Shown here: positions 34,556-42,877 of the stretch, piece after piece
Layout: the number at the start of each line of letters is the position of its first letter
Position numbering within the stretch: position 1 is the first letter of the stretch
Assembly: GCA_965116985.1 (NCBI GenBank)
Contig: OZ220745.1
Span: 2,666,001 to 2,730,000, forward strand
Length of the DNA stretch: 64,000 nucleotides
Direction of reading: 5' to 3'
From: G963668185 sp965116985
GTDB taxonomy: Bacteria; Chloroflexota; Dehalococcoidia; Lucifugimonadales; G963668185
The notes under the pieces: generated by a model
The model's input: only the letters and a program-made list of their open reading frames with translations
What the model was told of the DNA's origin: nothing
The model's database searches: none
Program-made: the position numbers and the translations under genes

Positions 34556-37177
34556 ATGTTCAAGAAGCTTGCAAACCTGCTCGGCAACTCCAATGAGCGT
34601 GCTGTCAAGCAAGTCCAGGGCAGGGTCGAGGCGATCAACGCCTTGGAGCCCAAGCTCGAGGCGCTTGCGGAAGACCAGCTTCAGGCGAGGACGGACAGGT
34701 TCCGCGAAGATCTCGACCGGGGCGCTGACCTTGACGAGATACTTCCCGAAGCCTTCGCTACTGTACGAGAGGCCGCTAAGCGCGCATTGGGACAGCGTCA
34801 CTACGATGTCCAGCTGATTGGTGGCGCGGTCCTCCATGAAGGGAAGATCGCGGAGATGCGCACCGGTGAGGGGAAGACCCTCGTAGCAACGCTTCCTTCC
34901 TACCTGAACGCCCTGACCGGACAGGGCGTCCATGTCGTCACAGTCAATGACTACCTGGCGCGGCGGGATGCCCAGTGGATGGGCGACGTCTATCACATGC
35001 TTGGACTGTCGATCGGCGTCCTGCAGAACCAGGACGCATATGTCTTCGACCCGGACCCTCCAAGTCCGAAGCCGGGAATGGAGAAGCTTCGTGCGGCGTC
35101 CCGCGAAGAGGCCTACAAGGCCGATATCACTTACGGGACGAACAATGAGTTCGGGTTCGACTACCTGCGGGACAACATGGTCGTGGACCTTCCGAGCAGG
35201 GTCCAGAGAGGCCGCGTCTACGCCATAGTTGACGAAGTGGACAACATCCTCATCGATGAGGCCCGGACGCCGCTGATCATAAGCGGGCAGGCGGAGACCC
35301 AGCCCCGTGAGTACCAGCGCTTCGCGAAGCTGGCCCTCCAGTTGCGGGACTCTGAGGACTACACCGTCGACGAGAAGCACAAAGCCGTGTCCCTGACCGT
35401 TGAGGGTATGGGCAAGCTGGAGCGGATTCTCGGCGTTTCGAATCTGTACGACCCTTCCAACTTCGAACTCGTTCACTTCGTGGAGAACGCAGTCAAGGCG
35501 CAGGCCATCTACAAGAGGGACCGCGACTACGTGGTAAGAGACGGTGAAGTGGTGCTCGTGGACGAATTCACCGGCCGGCTCATGCCCGGGCGGCGCGTCT
35601 CCGATGGAATGCACCAGGCGATTGAGGCAAAGGAAGGGACCCGGGTCCAGCGCGAAACGACTACCCACGCCACGATTACCCTCCAGAACTACTTCCGGCT
35701 GTACGAGAAGCTTGCGGGGATGACCGGCACGGCAGTCACGGAGGCTGAGGAGTTCTTCAAGATCTACAAGCTGGAGGTCGTGGAGATACCCACTCACCGG
35801 CCGATGGTCAGGGACGACTCCAACGACCTGATCTACCGCGACCAGAAGGCGAAGTACAAGGCAGTTGTCGAAGACATCAAGAGTCGGCATGAGCGCGGTC
35901 AGCCTGTCCTTGTCGGGACTACCGACATCTCGAAGTCTGAGGCGCTCAGCGGGCTTCTGAAGAGGCAGGGCATCCCCCACGAGGTGCTGAATGCCAAGCA
36001 GCACGAGCGCGAGGCCAACATCGTCGCGCAGGCCGGCCGGCCGGGCGCGGTCACGGTCGCGACGAATATGGCGGGGCGCGGCACGGACATCATTCTGGGC
36101 GGCAGCCAGGACGGACTCGATGAGAGCGCGTGGGCCAAAGAGCACCAGAAAGTGCTGGACGCCGGCGGACTGCACATAGTCGGAACTGAGCGGCACGAGG
36201 CCCGCCGCATCGACAATCAGCTCCGAGGCCGGTCGGGCAGGCAGGGCGACCCGGGAAGCTCTCGTTACTACGTTGCGTTGGACGACGATCTTATGAGGCG
36301 CTTCGGCGGCGAGCGCATCAGGTCGGTCATGGACTGGGCGGGACTGGAGGATGACGTTCCCATCGAAAACCGCGTCATCAGCAAGTCGCTCGAAAGCGCC
36401 CAGGTCAAGGTCGAGGCCCACCACTTCGATATGCGCAAGCACCTGGTGGACTACGACGACGTTGTCAACACTCACAGGGACGTCATCTACAGCGAGCGAG
36501 ACAAGATTCTTGGCGGCTCGGACCTTGAGAGCAACGTCCGATCCATGGTCGAAAGCGAGATCCAGGGAGTCCTGGACGGCTACCTGAACGACCGGACCCA
36601 CGAGGACTGGGATGTGGACGGCTTGCTGGCGGAGCTCGAGGCGCTCTTGCCGCTGCCTCCCGATCTTTCCAACGCAGACGAGGTGTTCGATCTGCGGTCT
36701 GACGACATCACGAACCGTGTGCACCAGTGGGCCGATGAGTCGTACACGCGGCTGGAGGGCGAGGTCGGCGCCGGGGTCATGAGGTCTATCGAGCGGCACC
36801 TTATGCTCAGGATCATCGACGCCCACTGGGTAACCCACCTGACCGCGATGGAGAACCTGCGCCAGGGCATCGGCCTTCACGCGTACGGTCAGCGAGACCC
36901 GCTCGTGATGTACAAGAGGGAGGCGCACGAGAAGTTCCAGGACCTCATGGCGCGAATCCAGCGGGATATCGCGCACGCCATCTTCCGCGTCACGGTCGCC
37001 CCGGGCGGCCCGGGTCCGAACGGAGTGCAGCGCCTGGGCCCTGCTCCGGCCAGGCCTGCCGCAAGGCGCGCGGCAGTCCCGGTCGGCGGTCCCGCGGCGT
37101 CGCGCAAGGTTGGCCGCAACGCTCCGTGCCCCTGCGGAAGCGGCAAGAAGTACAAGCGCTGCCACGGCGGGAACTGA
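34556..37177 (+). CDS. secA: Preprotein translocase ATPase SecA
   Basis: 873 residues. SecA drives export of unfolded preproteins through SecYEG with ATP. It shows MRTGEGKTLVATLPSYLNAL (Walker A near residue 101-108), VTVNDYLARRDAQWM, the Walker B region VDEVDNILIDEARTPLIISG near 225, the preprotein cross-linking domain, VTVATNMAGRGTDIILGG and LRGRSGRQGDPGSSRYY in the second helicase lobe, and the C-terminal zinc SEC-C motif CPCGSGKKYKRCHGG. The ATG at 34556 is the natural start (MFKKLANLLGNSNER); GGAGA lies about 15 bases upstream. First gene of the secA-polX-unknown operon. Confidence 0.97.
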   Translation: MFKKLANLLGNSNERAVKQVQGRVEAINALEPKLEALAEDQLQARTDRFREDLDRGADLDEILPEAFATVREAAKRALGQRHYDVQLIGGAVLHEGKIAEMRTGEGKTLVATLPSYLNALTGQGVHVVTVNDYLARRDAQWMGDVYHMLGLSIGVLQNQDAYVFDPDPPSPKPGMEKLRAASREEAYKADITYGTNNEFGFDYLRDNMVVDLPSRVQRGRVYAIVDEVDNILIDEARTPLIISGQAETQPREYQRFAKLALQLRDSEDYTVDEKHKAVSLTVEGMGKLERILGVSNLYDPSNFELVHFVENAVKAQAIYKRDRDYVVRDGEVVLVDEFTGRLMPGRRVSDGMHQAIEAKEGTRVQRETTTHATITLQNYFRLYEKLAGMTGTAVTEAEEFFKIYKLEVVEIPTHRPMVRDDSNDLIYRDQKAKYKAVVEDIKSRHERGQPVLVGTTDISKSEALSGLLKRQGIPHEVLNAKQHEREANIVAQAGRPGAVTVATNMAGRGTDIILGGSQDGLDESAWAKEHQKVLDAGGLHIVGTERHEARRIDNQLRGRSGRQGDPGSSRYYVALDDDLMRRFGGERIRSVMDWAGLEDDVPIENRVISKSLESAQVKVEAHHFDMRKHLVDYDDVVNTHRDVIYSERDKILGGSDLESNVRSMVESEIQGVLDGYLNDRTHEDWDVDGLLAELEALLPLPPDLSNADEVFDLRSDDITNRVHQWADESYTRLEGEVGAGVMRSIERHLMLRIIDAHWVTHLTAMENLRQGIGLHAYGQRDPLVMYKREAHEKFQDLMARIQRDIAHAIFRVTVAPGGPGPNGVQRLGPAPARPAARRAAVPVGGPAASRKVGRNAPCPCGSGKKYKRCHGGN

Positions 37178-37184
37178 TGGTCAA

Positions 37185-38945
37185 GTGAACAACACTCAGA
37201 TCGCCGGCGTCTTCGAGGACATTGCCTTTCTTCTGGAGATGGCAGGGGAGAAGGTGTTCCAGATCCGCGCGTACCAGCGCGCCGCCAGAACGATCAGCCA
37301 CCTGCCGACTGAACTGGACCAGATGCTGCGGGAAGAGCAGGACCTCACTGAGATACCCGGCATTGGGAAGGCGATATCGGACAAGATAGGCGAGCTGATC
37401 GACACCGGTGAGCTGGCGTACCTCCAGAACCTCAAGACCAGATTCCCAGACCTCAGCCTTGACCTGCTCAAGGTGCCCGGGCTTGGCCCGAAGACCGTGG
37501 CCAGGCTCTACGGGGAGCTTGGCATATCGGACTTGGACGGGCTCAGGGAAGGTATCGAGAGCGGTGCGGTTGCGGCGCTGCCCCGGATGGGGAAGAAGAG
37601 CACAGACAACATTCTCCGGCAGATCGAGGCCGCGCGGACAAAGGACCAGAGGACGCCGGTTGGACGGGCGATGCGTGCGGCGGACCGTCTGATCAGCGCG
37701 CTCCGGGAAGAATGCCCGAGCCTGACCAGGATCGAGGCGGCCGGAAGCCTCAGGCGATTCGAGGAGACCATCGGCGACATAGACCTGGTGTGCACGGCAG
37801 GCGACCACGCCGAAGTTCTTGCGGCTCTTGTCGGCCAGCCCAATGTGCGTGAAGTGCTTGGGCACGGGGGAACGAAGGCGTCGGTCGTGCTCAGCGAGGG
37901 CATCCAGGTGGACCTGCGCGTCGTGAAGGAAGGCCACTACGGTGCGCTGCTCCAGTACTTCACCGGCAGTCTGCAGCACAACGTCGAACTCAGAAGCAGG
38001 GCGCAGCGTATGGGCCTGTCGCTCAACGAGTACGGACTCACGAACACGGCCACCGGCGAGGTCGAGGAGTTCGCCGCCGAGGAGGAGCTGTACGAGCGGC
38101 TGGAGATGGACACTCCTCCCCCGGAGCTGCGCCAGGGCATGTACGAGGTCCAGGCCGCTGCCGAAAGAGCCCTGCCTCGGCTGGTGACGGTGGAGGACGT
38201 GAAGGGAGACCTGCACGACCACACAGACTGGAGCGATGGGCGGGACCCGCTGGAGTTGATGCTGGCTGCAGCCGCCGGGCGCGGCCTGGATTATGTGGCC
38301 ATCACCGACCATTCCGTTGGCAGAGGCATCGCTAACGGCCTGAGCGTCGAACGGCTGAAGATGCAGGCCGCATCGTTGAAGGAGATCCGCGAACGCTTCA
38401 ACGGCATGCGTGTCCTTCACGGTACGGAGATGGACATACGGGCGGACGGCAGCCTTGACTACGACGACGATGTGCTCGAGGAGTTGGACTGGGTCATAGG
38501 CTCGATTCATTCCGGCATGGGCCAGGACGCGGAGACGATGACGCGGCGGATCATCAAGGCCATGCACAACCCTCACGTGACGGTGATCGGCCACCTGAGC
38601 ACGCGGCTTATCGGCCAGCGTCCTCCCATCGAGGCCGACTATGACGCGATTCTCAGAGCCGCGGCGGAGACCGGTACGGCAATGGAGATCAACGCCTCCC
38701 CGGAGCGGCTGGACCTGAAGGACACGCTCGTGTACCGGGCAAGGGAGCTTGGCGTGCCTTTGGTCATCAGCACAGACGCCCACACAACCGAGGCGCTCGA
38801 CAACACGCGTTTCGGCGTCGCGGTGGCGCGGCGGGGCTGGTGCGAGGCCCGGCACATACTGAACGCGCTGCCTCTCGAAGGCTTTCTCGAGTACTTGGCG
38901 ACGGCGAAGCCGCAGCGGACGGAATGGTTTGCCCGCAATGCGTGA
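37185..38945 (+). CDS. polX: DNA polymerase/3'-5' exonuclease PolX
   Basis: 586 residues from a GTG seven bases after the secA stop. Order of domains: helix-hairpin-helix region (LTEIPGIGKAISDKIGELI, LLKVPGLGPKTVARLY), family X nucleotidyltransferase (RIEAAGSLRRFEETIGDIDL with the catalytic aspartates, later VDLRVV) and C-terminal PHP exonuclease with metal ligands in DLHDHTDWSDG, AITDHS, LHGTEMDI, GSIHS, GHLSTRL and STDAHT. PolX fills short gaps in base-excision repair and trims 3' ends. An ATG upstream in the same frame lies inside secA and is not used. The close spacing suggests translational coupling to secA. Confidence 0.95.
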   Translation: MNNTQIAGVFEDIAFLLEMAGEKVFQIRAYQRAARTISHLPTELDQMLREEQDLTEIPGIGKAISDKIGELIDTGELAYLQNLKTRFPDLSLDLLKVPGLGPKTVARLYGELGISDLDGLREGIESGAVAALPRMGKKSTDNILRQIEAARTKDQRTPVGRAMRAADRLISALREECPSLTRIEAAGSLRRFEETIGDIDLVCTAGDHAEVLAALVGQPNVREVLGHGGTKASVVLSEGIQVDLRVVKEGHYGALLQYFTGSLQHNVELRSRAQRMGLSLNEYGLTNTATGEVEEFAAEEELYERLEMDTPPPELRQGMYEVQAAAERALPRLVTVEDVKGDLHDHTDWSDGRDPLELMLAAAAGRGLDYVAITDHSVGRGIANGLSVERLKMQAASLKEIRERFNGMRVLHGTEMDIRADGSLDYDDDVLEELDWVIGSIHSGMGQDAETMTRRIIKAMHNPHVTVIGHLSTRLIGQRPPIEADYDAILRAAAETGTAMEINASPERLDLKDTLVYRARELGVPLVISTDAHTTEALDNTRFGVAVARRGWCEARHILNALPLEGFLEYLATAKPQRTEWFARNA

Positions 38946-39639
38946 GACCGTTGCTGGTCCCTGTTCCTCCAGCGCCGAGGCCATCTCTCAGCTTCGTGCA
39001 GACGTGCGGGACGGCGTCCACTGGGCTGAGGCGGTCTTTCGGGCGATGGGGCAGTGGGCCAACGCGGAGGAAGAGGCAAATGGCCGGCATTTCAGGTACG
39101 TCATTGGAGGCGAGGCGTTCGACAGGACGCTCCTGGCCGAAAGGCTGCTCCAGGAGGTTGCAGGGGAGGTCCCTGAGGGCGAGATCGAGAACTTCACAGT
39201 CCGGGGGGACCTGCCTGAAGGAATCGATGAGGACCGGATCCAGAGCTTGCTCGGCGTGGAGAAGTATCGGGGATACCTGAACTTCCACTATGGCGTGACC
39301 GTGGAGGAGACGCTGCAGCTGGCGGTGGAGCAGGAGGTCATCAAGCGGTACGCGAGCAACGGCATCCGACGCATTGAAGACCCTGCCGAAGAGGCGTTCG
39401 CCAGAATCTACGGCGCCGGCCAGGCGGAACTGGCCGTGAGGTTCAGGCAAGAGGACGCAGGGGAGGGCGGCACGGCTGCGACACTCGACGAAGTGCCCAT
39501 GACGATGTCGGAGTGCAAGGAGTTCACCTACTGGCTGTTCAAGCTCAGGCTCAGGCGATCTGACAAGCCAAAGATAGCCAGCGACACGAAAAAGGGCCTC
39601 GACCAGCTTCAGAGGATGCGCAAGGCAAGCCGCGCCTGA
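38938..39639 (+). CDS. Unknown protein co-transcribed with polX
   Basis: 233 residues; its ATG overlaps the polX stop by eight bases, so translation is probably coupled. The protein is soluble and acidic in the middle: AVFRAMGQWANAEEEANGRH, RYVIGGEAFDRTLLAERLLQ, EVPEGEIENFTVRGDLPEGI, LNFHYGVTVEETLQLAVEQE and a basic C-terminal helix SDTKKGLDQLQRMRKA. No enzyme motif is recognised. The frame and codon use are convincing. Its stop codon falls inside the first copy of the palindromic repeat that follows, so the repeat may have set or altered the C-terminus. Confidence 0.75.
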   Translation: MRETVAGPCSSSAEAISQLRADVRDGVHWAEAVFRAMGQWANAEEEANGRHFRYVIGGEAFDRTLLAERLLQEVAGEVPEGEIENFTVRGDLPEGIDEDRIQSLLGVEKYRGYLNFHYGVTVEETLQLAVEQEVIKRYASNGIRRIEDPAEEAFARIYGAGQAELAVRFRQEDAGEGGTAATLDEVPMTMSECKEFTYWLFKLRLRRSDKPKIASDTKKGLDQLQRMRKASRA

Positions 39640-41100
39640 CCCCGTCCTGAGCCCGTCGAAGTGGCCCTACGCAAGCCAGCCCTCGCCCCAAGTCCGCCAA
39701 AGCGTAGCCCCCAACCCATTCGCCCTGACCCCGTCGAAGGGCCTTGCCCCGAACACCACCCGCCCCCCAAGTCCGCCAAAGCATAGCCCCCAATCCGTTC
39801 GCCCTGAGCCTGTCGAAGGGCCTTCCGCAAGCCAACTCTCGGCCCAAGTCCGCCAAAGAGCAGCCCCCAACCCATTCGCCCTGAGCCCGTCGAAGGGGCC
39901 TTCCACAAGCCAGCACTCGCCCCAAGTCCGCCAAAGTACCCTTACCCAATCCGTTCGCCCTGAGCCTGTCGAAGGGCCTTACGCAAGCCACCTCTCGCCC
40001 CTAATCCGCCAAAGCGTAGCCCCCAATCCGTTCACCCTGAGCCTGTCGAAGGGCCTTACGCCGAGCAGCGTCCGCTAGAAGTCCGCCATCCCTCAGGCGT
40101 AGGGGCCGTTCGCGAACGACCCTCCCAGCAGTACCAACCCACGCCACAACCCCGTCATCCCGGCATTCACACGGCAGCGTGAACCCGGGGCCAGCCGGGA
40201 TCCAGAGGGGCGGGGGCATTTCGCCTATCGAACCACTCGCCTCGATCACAGGAATCCGCACGGAACTGTCATTCTGAACGAAGCGAAGCGGAGTGAAGAA
40301 TCTAAAGCCGTTGCCCGCAAAACAAGGTTGTTCCCAGACACCAACCCACACACCACAACCCCGCCATCCCCGCACTCCCGCGCCAGCGTGAACCCGAGGG
40401 CCAGCCGGAATCCAGAGGGGCGGGGCACCCCACGCCCGCCAACACCCTCCGGCGATAGACCCTGCCACAAACCAGCACTCGCCCCAAGTCCGCCAAAGTG
40501 CCCTTACCCAATTCGTTCGCCCTGAGCCCGTCGAAGGGCCTTCCGGCGAGCAGCGTCCGCCAGAAGTCCGCCCGCCACCAACCCCCGCCCTCCAAAGACC
40601 ACGCGTAGGGGCCGTTCGCGAACGGCCCGCCCAACCACGCGCCACACCGAAGCGTCGACAGGAACCCGTTCGCCCCAAGTCCGCCAAAGTGCCCTTACCC
40701 AACCCGTTCGCCCTGAGCCTGTCGAAGGGTCTTCCGGCGAGCAGCGTCCGCCAGAAGTCCGCCCGCCACCAACCCCCGCCCTCCAAAGACCACGCGTAGG
40801 GGCCGTTCGCGAACGGCCCGCCCAACCACGCGCCACACCGAAGCATCGACAGGAACCCGTTCGCCCCGTTCGCCAAAGTGCCCTTACCCAACCCGTTCGC
40901 CCTGAGCCTGTCGAAGGGCCTTACGCAAGCCACCTCCCGCCCAAAGTCCGCCCCAGCCCCCACAACAGCCGCGCACGGCCCGTTCGCAAACGGCCCACCC
41001 ACCAACCCCCGCCACACCACAATCCCGCCATCCCCGCACTCCCGCGACAGCGTGAACCCGGGGGTAGCTGGAATCCAGCGGGGCGGGGCACCCCACGCCC
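39638..41100. repeat. Palindromic repeat mosaic B, three interleaved families
   Basis: No gene is supported here. Family 1 (core CCTGAGCCYGTCGAAGGG) has nine copies near 39638, 39719, 39798, 39875, 39954, 40031, 40516, 40707 and 40896, usually preceded by CCCCAAGTCCGCCAAAG. Family 2 is a 65-base element ending CCGGAATCCAG-GGGGCGGGG with an inner inverted repeat, at 40151-40215, 40361-40425 and 41024-41088. Family 3 is the palindrome GGCCGTTCGCGAACGGCC at 40610-40627 and 40801-40818, with variants at 40104-40121 and near 40974. A single further element with GAACGAAGCGAAGCGG is at 40268-40304. All copies of families 1 and 2 point the same way. Confidence 0.9.
40490..40870. repeat. Tandem duplication of a ~191-bp composite unit
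   Basis: The stretch from CCGCCAAAGTG at 40490 to 40680 is repeated almost base for base from 40681 to about 40870; a third start at 40871 diverges after its family 1 copy. Each unit carries one family 1 element, the CTCCAAAGACCACGCGTAGG segment and one perfect GGCCGTTCGCGAACGGCC. The high identity implies a recent duplication. Confidence 0.8.
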
Positions 41101-41144
41101 ATCTACACCTGAGCCCTTCCCTCCAAATCCCACCAACCGCCCTC

Positions 41145-41176
41145 TTGACACACTAGTTCTCAGTGACTTAAACTAG
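41145..41176 (+). promoter_or_regulatory. Promoter with overlapping inverted repeat, possible leaderless start
   Basis: A perfect TTGACA at 41145-41150 and TAAACT at 41169-41174 are 18 bases apart. The predicted transcript start, about 41181, coincides with the ATG at 41182, and there is no ribosome site, so the mRNA may be leaderless. CTAGTT (41153-41158) and AACTAG (41171-41176) form an inverted repeat over the -10 region, an operator-like arrangement. Confidence 0.55.
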
Positions 41177-41181
41177 AACGC

Positions 41182-42165
41182 ATGTATAGCGAAACGCAGT
41201 CCATATCACCAATACAGAGCATCGTCCGAGAAGAGACAAAGGACGGCAGACTCATCGTGCGATTCCTCGTCGCCGCAATGCAGGACGAGATTCGCGACGC
41301 CAAGCCTCATCACAGGCTCGACGCCGCACGCCAGCTGATCAAGCTCGGCTTCGACGAAGCGAAGGAGTTCGCCAGCATACCCGCGACATCACTAAAGCGT
41401 GCAGGGCAGCCGAAGCCCGAGGCCGACACCATCGACACCTCCAACCTCAACCCAGACCTAGCGCTCTTCATACGCGCCGAGACCGACGGAGGCCGCCGGG
41501 CCGTACGCTTCCTCGTCGACGTCATGCTCGGATTCATGCCCGGGTTCGGACCGCACCATCGCATAGACGCAGCCAAGGAGCTGCTCCGCCGCGGCTTCGA
41601 CGAAGCCCCCGACGACCTACCACTCTTTCCCCAGCCTGCCCTGATCTCGTCGAAGGAGTCTGTCCTGAGCCCGTCGAACGAGCCTGTCCTGAGCCTGTCG
41701 AAGGAACCTGTCGGACCGCAACAGGCGTCCTCTGACGACTCCCTCGCCGAAGCCGACATCCTCCTCGACTACGAACCCCCGTACGTCAACACATACGGCC
41801 ACAGCCGAGACGACGGTCTGAACACCCGAGCAGTCTTCAAAGCGTCGGACGCCCTGATGGACGCCGTCGGCAGGCTCCCGCCGCCCGAGAAACCCGGAGC
41901 ATTCAACCCCGACGAGACGAGCAGCATCATCGTGCACAACGGAACGGAGCACTACTTCAAGGAACACGCGCGCACAGCGGTAGAACTGTCCATCGCCGCG
42001 GGCGAAGTCATGGACGCGATCAGGCGCATCCGTGATTCATGCCGGACACCCTCCGCCTTCCTCGCCCAAAATACCAAGAAGGACTCCGACCCCGGGGAAG
42101 AACCTGCCGATGACGACGAGAGCCTGTCCCGCCCCCCTCGAGGGAACGCCGACGCTCCCCCCTGA
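41182..42165 (+). CDS. Protein with duplicated domain and an in-frame repeat insertion
   Basis: 327 residues of unknown function embedded in repeat DNA. Residues 16-60 (REETKDGRLIVRFLVAAMQD, then KPHHRLDAARQLIKLGFDEA) and 98-142 (RAETDGGRRAVRFLVDVMLG, then GPHHRIDAAKELLRRGFDEA) are clear internal duplicates of a helical module of about 45 residues. Residues about 156-178 (SSKESVLSPSNEPVLSLSKE) are the translation of two to three palindromic family 1 cores inserted without breaking the frame. The remaining part is soluble, ending in a charged tail. The repeated module resembles small DNA-associated helical modules in mobile-element proteins, but this is only an impression. Confidence 0.7.
   Translation: MYSETQSISPIQSIVREETKDGRLIVRFLVAAMQDEIRDAKPHHRLDAARQLIKLGFDEAKEFASIPATSLKRAGQPKPEADTIDTSNLNPDLALFIRAETDGGRRAVRFLVDVMLGFMPGFGPHHRIDAAKELLRRGFDEAPDDLPLFPQPALISSKESVLSPSNEPVLSLSKEPVGPQQASSDDSLAEADILLDYEPPYVNTYGHSRDDGLNTRAVFKASDALMDAVGRLPPPEKPGAFNPDETSSIIVHNGTEHYFKEHARTAVELSIAAGEVMDAIRRIRDSCRTPSAFLAQNTKKDSDPGEEPADDDESLSRPPRGNADAPP
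41641..41713 (+). repeat. Family 1 palindromic cores inside a coding sequence
   Basis: Three successive cores, TCGTCGAAGGAG, CCTGAGCCCGTCGAACGAG and CCTGAGCCTGTCGAAGGA, lie head to tail at a spacing of about 27 bases (nine codons), so the reading frame is kept. They encode SKESVLSPS and SKEPV-type residues that make a flexible linker between the duplicated module and the rest of the protein. Confidence 0.8.
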
Positions 42166-42240
42166 TCCCCACGTCCCTGCCGCAGCGTGACCTTCGAACA
42201 CACGCCGCACATCGGCAAGAAAGCCAGCCCACCCCGCAAA

Positions 42241-42863
42241 CCCGTCATTCCGGTATTCACGCGAAAGCGTGAACCAGGGGCAGCCGGAATCCAGCGGGGC
42301 GGGGCACGTCACGCCCGCCAACACCCTCCGGCAACAGAACCCCGCCGCCCTCCCTCAGGCGTAGGGGCCGTTCGCGAACGGCCCGTCCCACCACGCGCCA
42401 CACCAAAGCGTCGACAGGAACCTGTTCGCCCCCAAATCCGCCAGAGCGTAGCCCCCAATCCGTTCGCCCTGAGCCTGTCGAAGGGCCTGCCGCAAGCCAG
42501 CTCCCGCCCCAAGTCCGCCATCCCTCGGGCGTAGGGGCCGTTCGCGAACGGCCCGCCCAACCACGCGCCACACCAAAGCGTCGACAGGAACCCATTCGCC
42601 CCCCAAATCCGCCAGAGCGTAGCCTCCAGTCCGTTCGCCCTGAGCCTGTCGAAGGGCCTTACGCAAGCCACCTCTCGCCCCAAGTCCGCCCCAGCGCCCA
42701 CATCAGGCCGCGCGCATGGGCCTTTCGCGAACGACTCTCCCTCACCAACGCCCGCCCACCCCGCAACCCGTCAATCCCGTCATTCACGCGAAAGCGTGAA
42801 CCGGGGGTTAGCCGGAATCCAGTGGGGCGGGGTCGTCCGCTACTCCCCCTGAGCCCGTCGAAG
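42241..42863. repeat. Palindromic repeat mosaic C downstream of the duplicated-domain gene
   Basis: The 712 bases between the plus-strand gene and copA contain no gene. Family 2 copies lie at 42241-42304 and about 42767-42832, each with the perfect inner hairpin TTCACGCGAAAGCGTGAA (42256-42273 in the first). Family 3 palindromes are perfect at 42366-42383 and 42536-42553, with a decayed one near 42719. Family 1 copies are at 42463-42487, 42634-42658 and 42847-42863; the last ends only 15 bases from the copA stop. Arrangement repeats the order seen in mosaic B. Confidence 0.9.
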
Positions 42864-42877
42864 AAATGAGGTTAGAG

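Noticed and set aside
34475..37165. 896-residue minus-strand frame opposite secA
   Set aside because: It is the antisense of secA, with no recognisable domain; secA is unambiguous on the plus strand.
36990..38984. 664-residue minus-strand frame opposite polX
   Set aside because: Antisense of polX; no domain or ribosome site.
39551..41020. Several minus-strand frames rich in ALRQAQGER/PFDRLRANG
   Set aside because: These are translations of the palindromic repeats; they lack ribosome sites and unique coding sequence.
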